Source of the DNA: an uncultured Eubacteriales bacterium
GTDB taxonomy: Bacteria > Bacillota > Clostridia > Peptostreptococcales > Anaerovoracaceae
DNA: 51,796 bases
Direction of reading: 5' to 3'
Assembly (NCBI GenBank): GCA_949289445.1
Contig: CASEOD010000007.1
Coordinates: 1-51,796 of the forward strand
The translations under genes were made by a program, and so were the position numbers. Under the pieces are notes generated by a model that saw only the letters and a list, made by a program, of their open reading frames with translations, had not been told where the DNA came from and did no database searches. Positions 51,669-51,796 of this stretch are shown in pieces (positions within the stretch are counted from its first letter, which is position 1; every line of letters starts with the position of its first letter).

Positions 51669-51796
51669 CTACTTTTTCATACAATGTAATATGCGGGTTC
51701 TGAAGCGTGAAAACGAGGGCATACCGTATGAAACACGTTTCATCACTTTGATCCGATTATTGCAGCCTTCTGTATATCCATTGGTATACGGGACAG
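51669..51796 (-). CDS. ISL3-family transposase, C-terminal fragment
   Basis: Minus-strand reading frame entering from the window edge and ending at TAG 51669-51671. It reads VPYTNGYTEGCNNRIKVMKR, then VSYGMPSFSRFRTRILHCMKK. The NGYTEGCNNRIKVMKR block, with its conserved Glu, and FSRFRTRIL are characteristic of the end of ISL3 (DDE) transposases. The rest of the gene lies to the right, so whether it is intact cannot be judged. Confidence 0.85.
   Translation of the reverse strand, partial: VPYTNGYTEGCNNRIKVMKRVSYGMPSFSRFRTRILHCMKK

Larger units (their letters stand above)
51581..51796 (-). mobile_element. end of an ISL3-family insertion sequence (truncated by window edge)
   Basis: Sequence from 51581 (GGGCTCTATGTCAAATGTTG) resembles the GGCTCTTTGTCAA-type terminal inverted repeat of ISL3-family elements and is followed by the C-terminus of an ISL3-type transposase on the minus strand. 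The other end and the expected 8-bp target duplication lie outside the window, so the exact boundary is provisional. Confidence 0.7.

Overview
The window reads as chromosome of an anaerobic Firmicute of class Clostridia, most likely a Lachnospiraceae- or Anaerovoracaceae-like member of the Eubacteriales. The grounds are strong AGGAGG ribosome binding sites, frequent TTG starts, moderate GC, a perfect CIRCE element, a CBS/DRTGG-type family II pyrophosphatase, UPF0182, a TIGR00300 protein and a vanG-like cluster. No rRNA, tRNA, CRISPR array or phage was seen. The only clear mobile element is the end of an ISL3-type insertion sequence at the right edge.

Layout. 1-1.7 kb: pyrophosphatase. 1.7-6.4 kb (minus): vanR-vanS | vanW-vanG-vanXY, a glycopeptide-resistance-like cluster with no vanT racemase. 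6.5-12 kb: HtrA protease, then Hsp33, Ddl, a DUF1934 protein, a 33-aa membrane peptide and a DUF1846 protein. 12-16 kb: ClC transporter and CIRCE-controlled htpG. 16-30.3 kb (minus): a c-di-GMP surface-polymer locus. 30.3-37 kb: AEC transporter, a 29-aa peptide, and a three-gene membrane cluster ending in UPF0182. 37-44 kb: long glutamine synthetase, seryl-tRNA synthetase, ornithine cyclodeaminase-like protein, cardiolipin synthase, RlmA-type methyltransferase. 44-48.9 kb: malic enzyme and YfcC transporter diverging around a large inverted repeat, then LysR and M20 peptidase. 48.9-51.8 kb: PLP decarboxylase, a structured leader, agmatinase, IS end.

The most interesting region is 16-30.3 kb. 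A near-consensus promoter drives a membrane diguanylate cyclase. Directly after its stop codon lies a c-di-GMP-I (GEMM) riboswitch whose 3' end forms the 5' arm of a strong intrinsic terminator. Downstream and tightly packed are a VTC-domain protein, DUF4956, CotH kinase, an exported TIM-barrel glycosidase-like protein, a membrane-anchored HEAT protein, a processive GT2 synthase, a DivIVA-like coiled coil and an EAL protein. A second EAL protein has its own promoter. The locus therefore appears to write, sense, respond to and erase c-di-GMP, with RNA-level gating and no visible PilZ domain. Overlap of aptamer and terminator suggests that c-di-GMP turns the output genes on (inference).

Other points of note: a highly structured 249-nt leader before agmatinase, a perfect 20-bp inverted repeat between divergent malic-enzyme and transporter promoters, and several strong intergenic hairpins. 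No gene-free stretch exceeds 300 bases.
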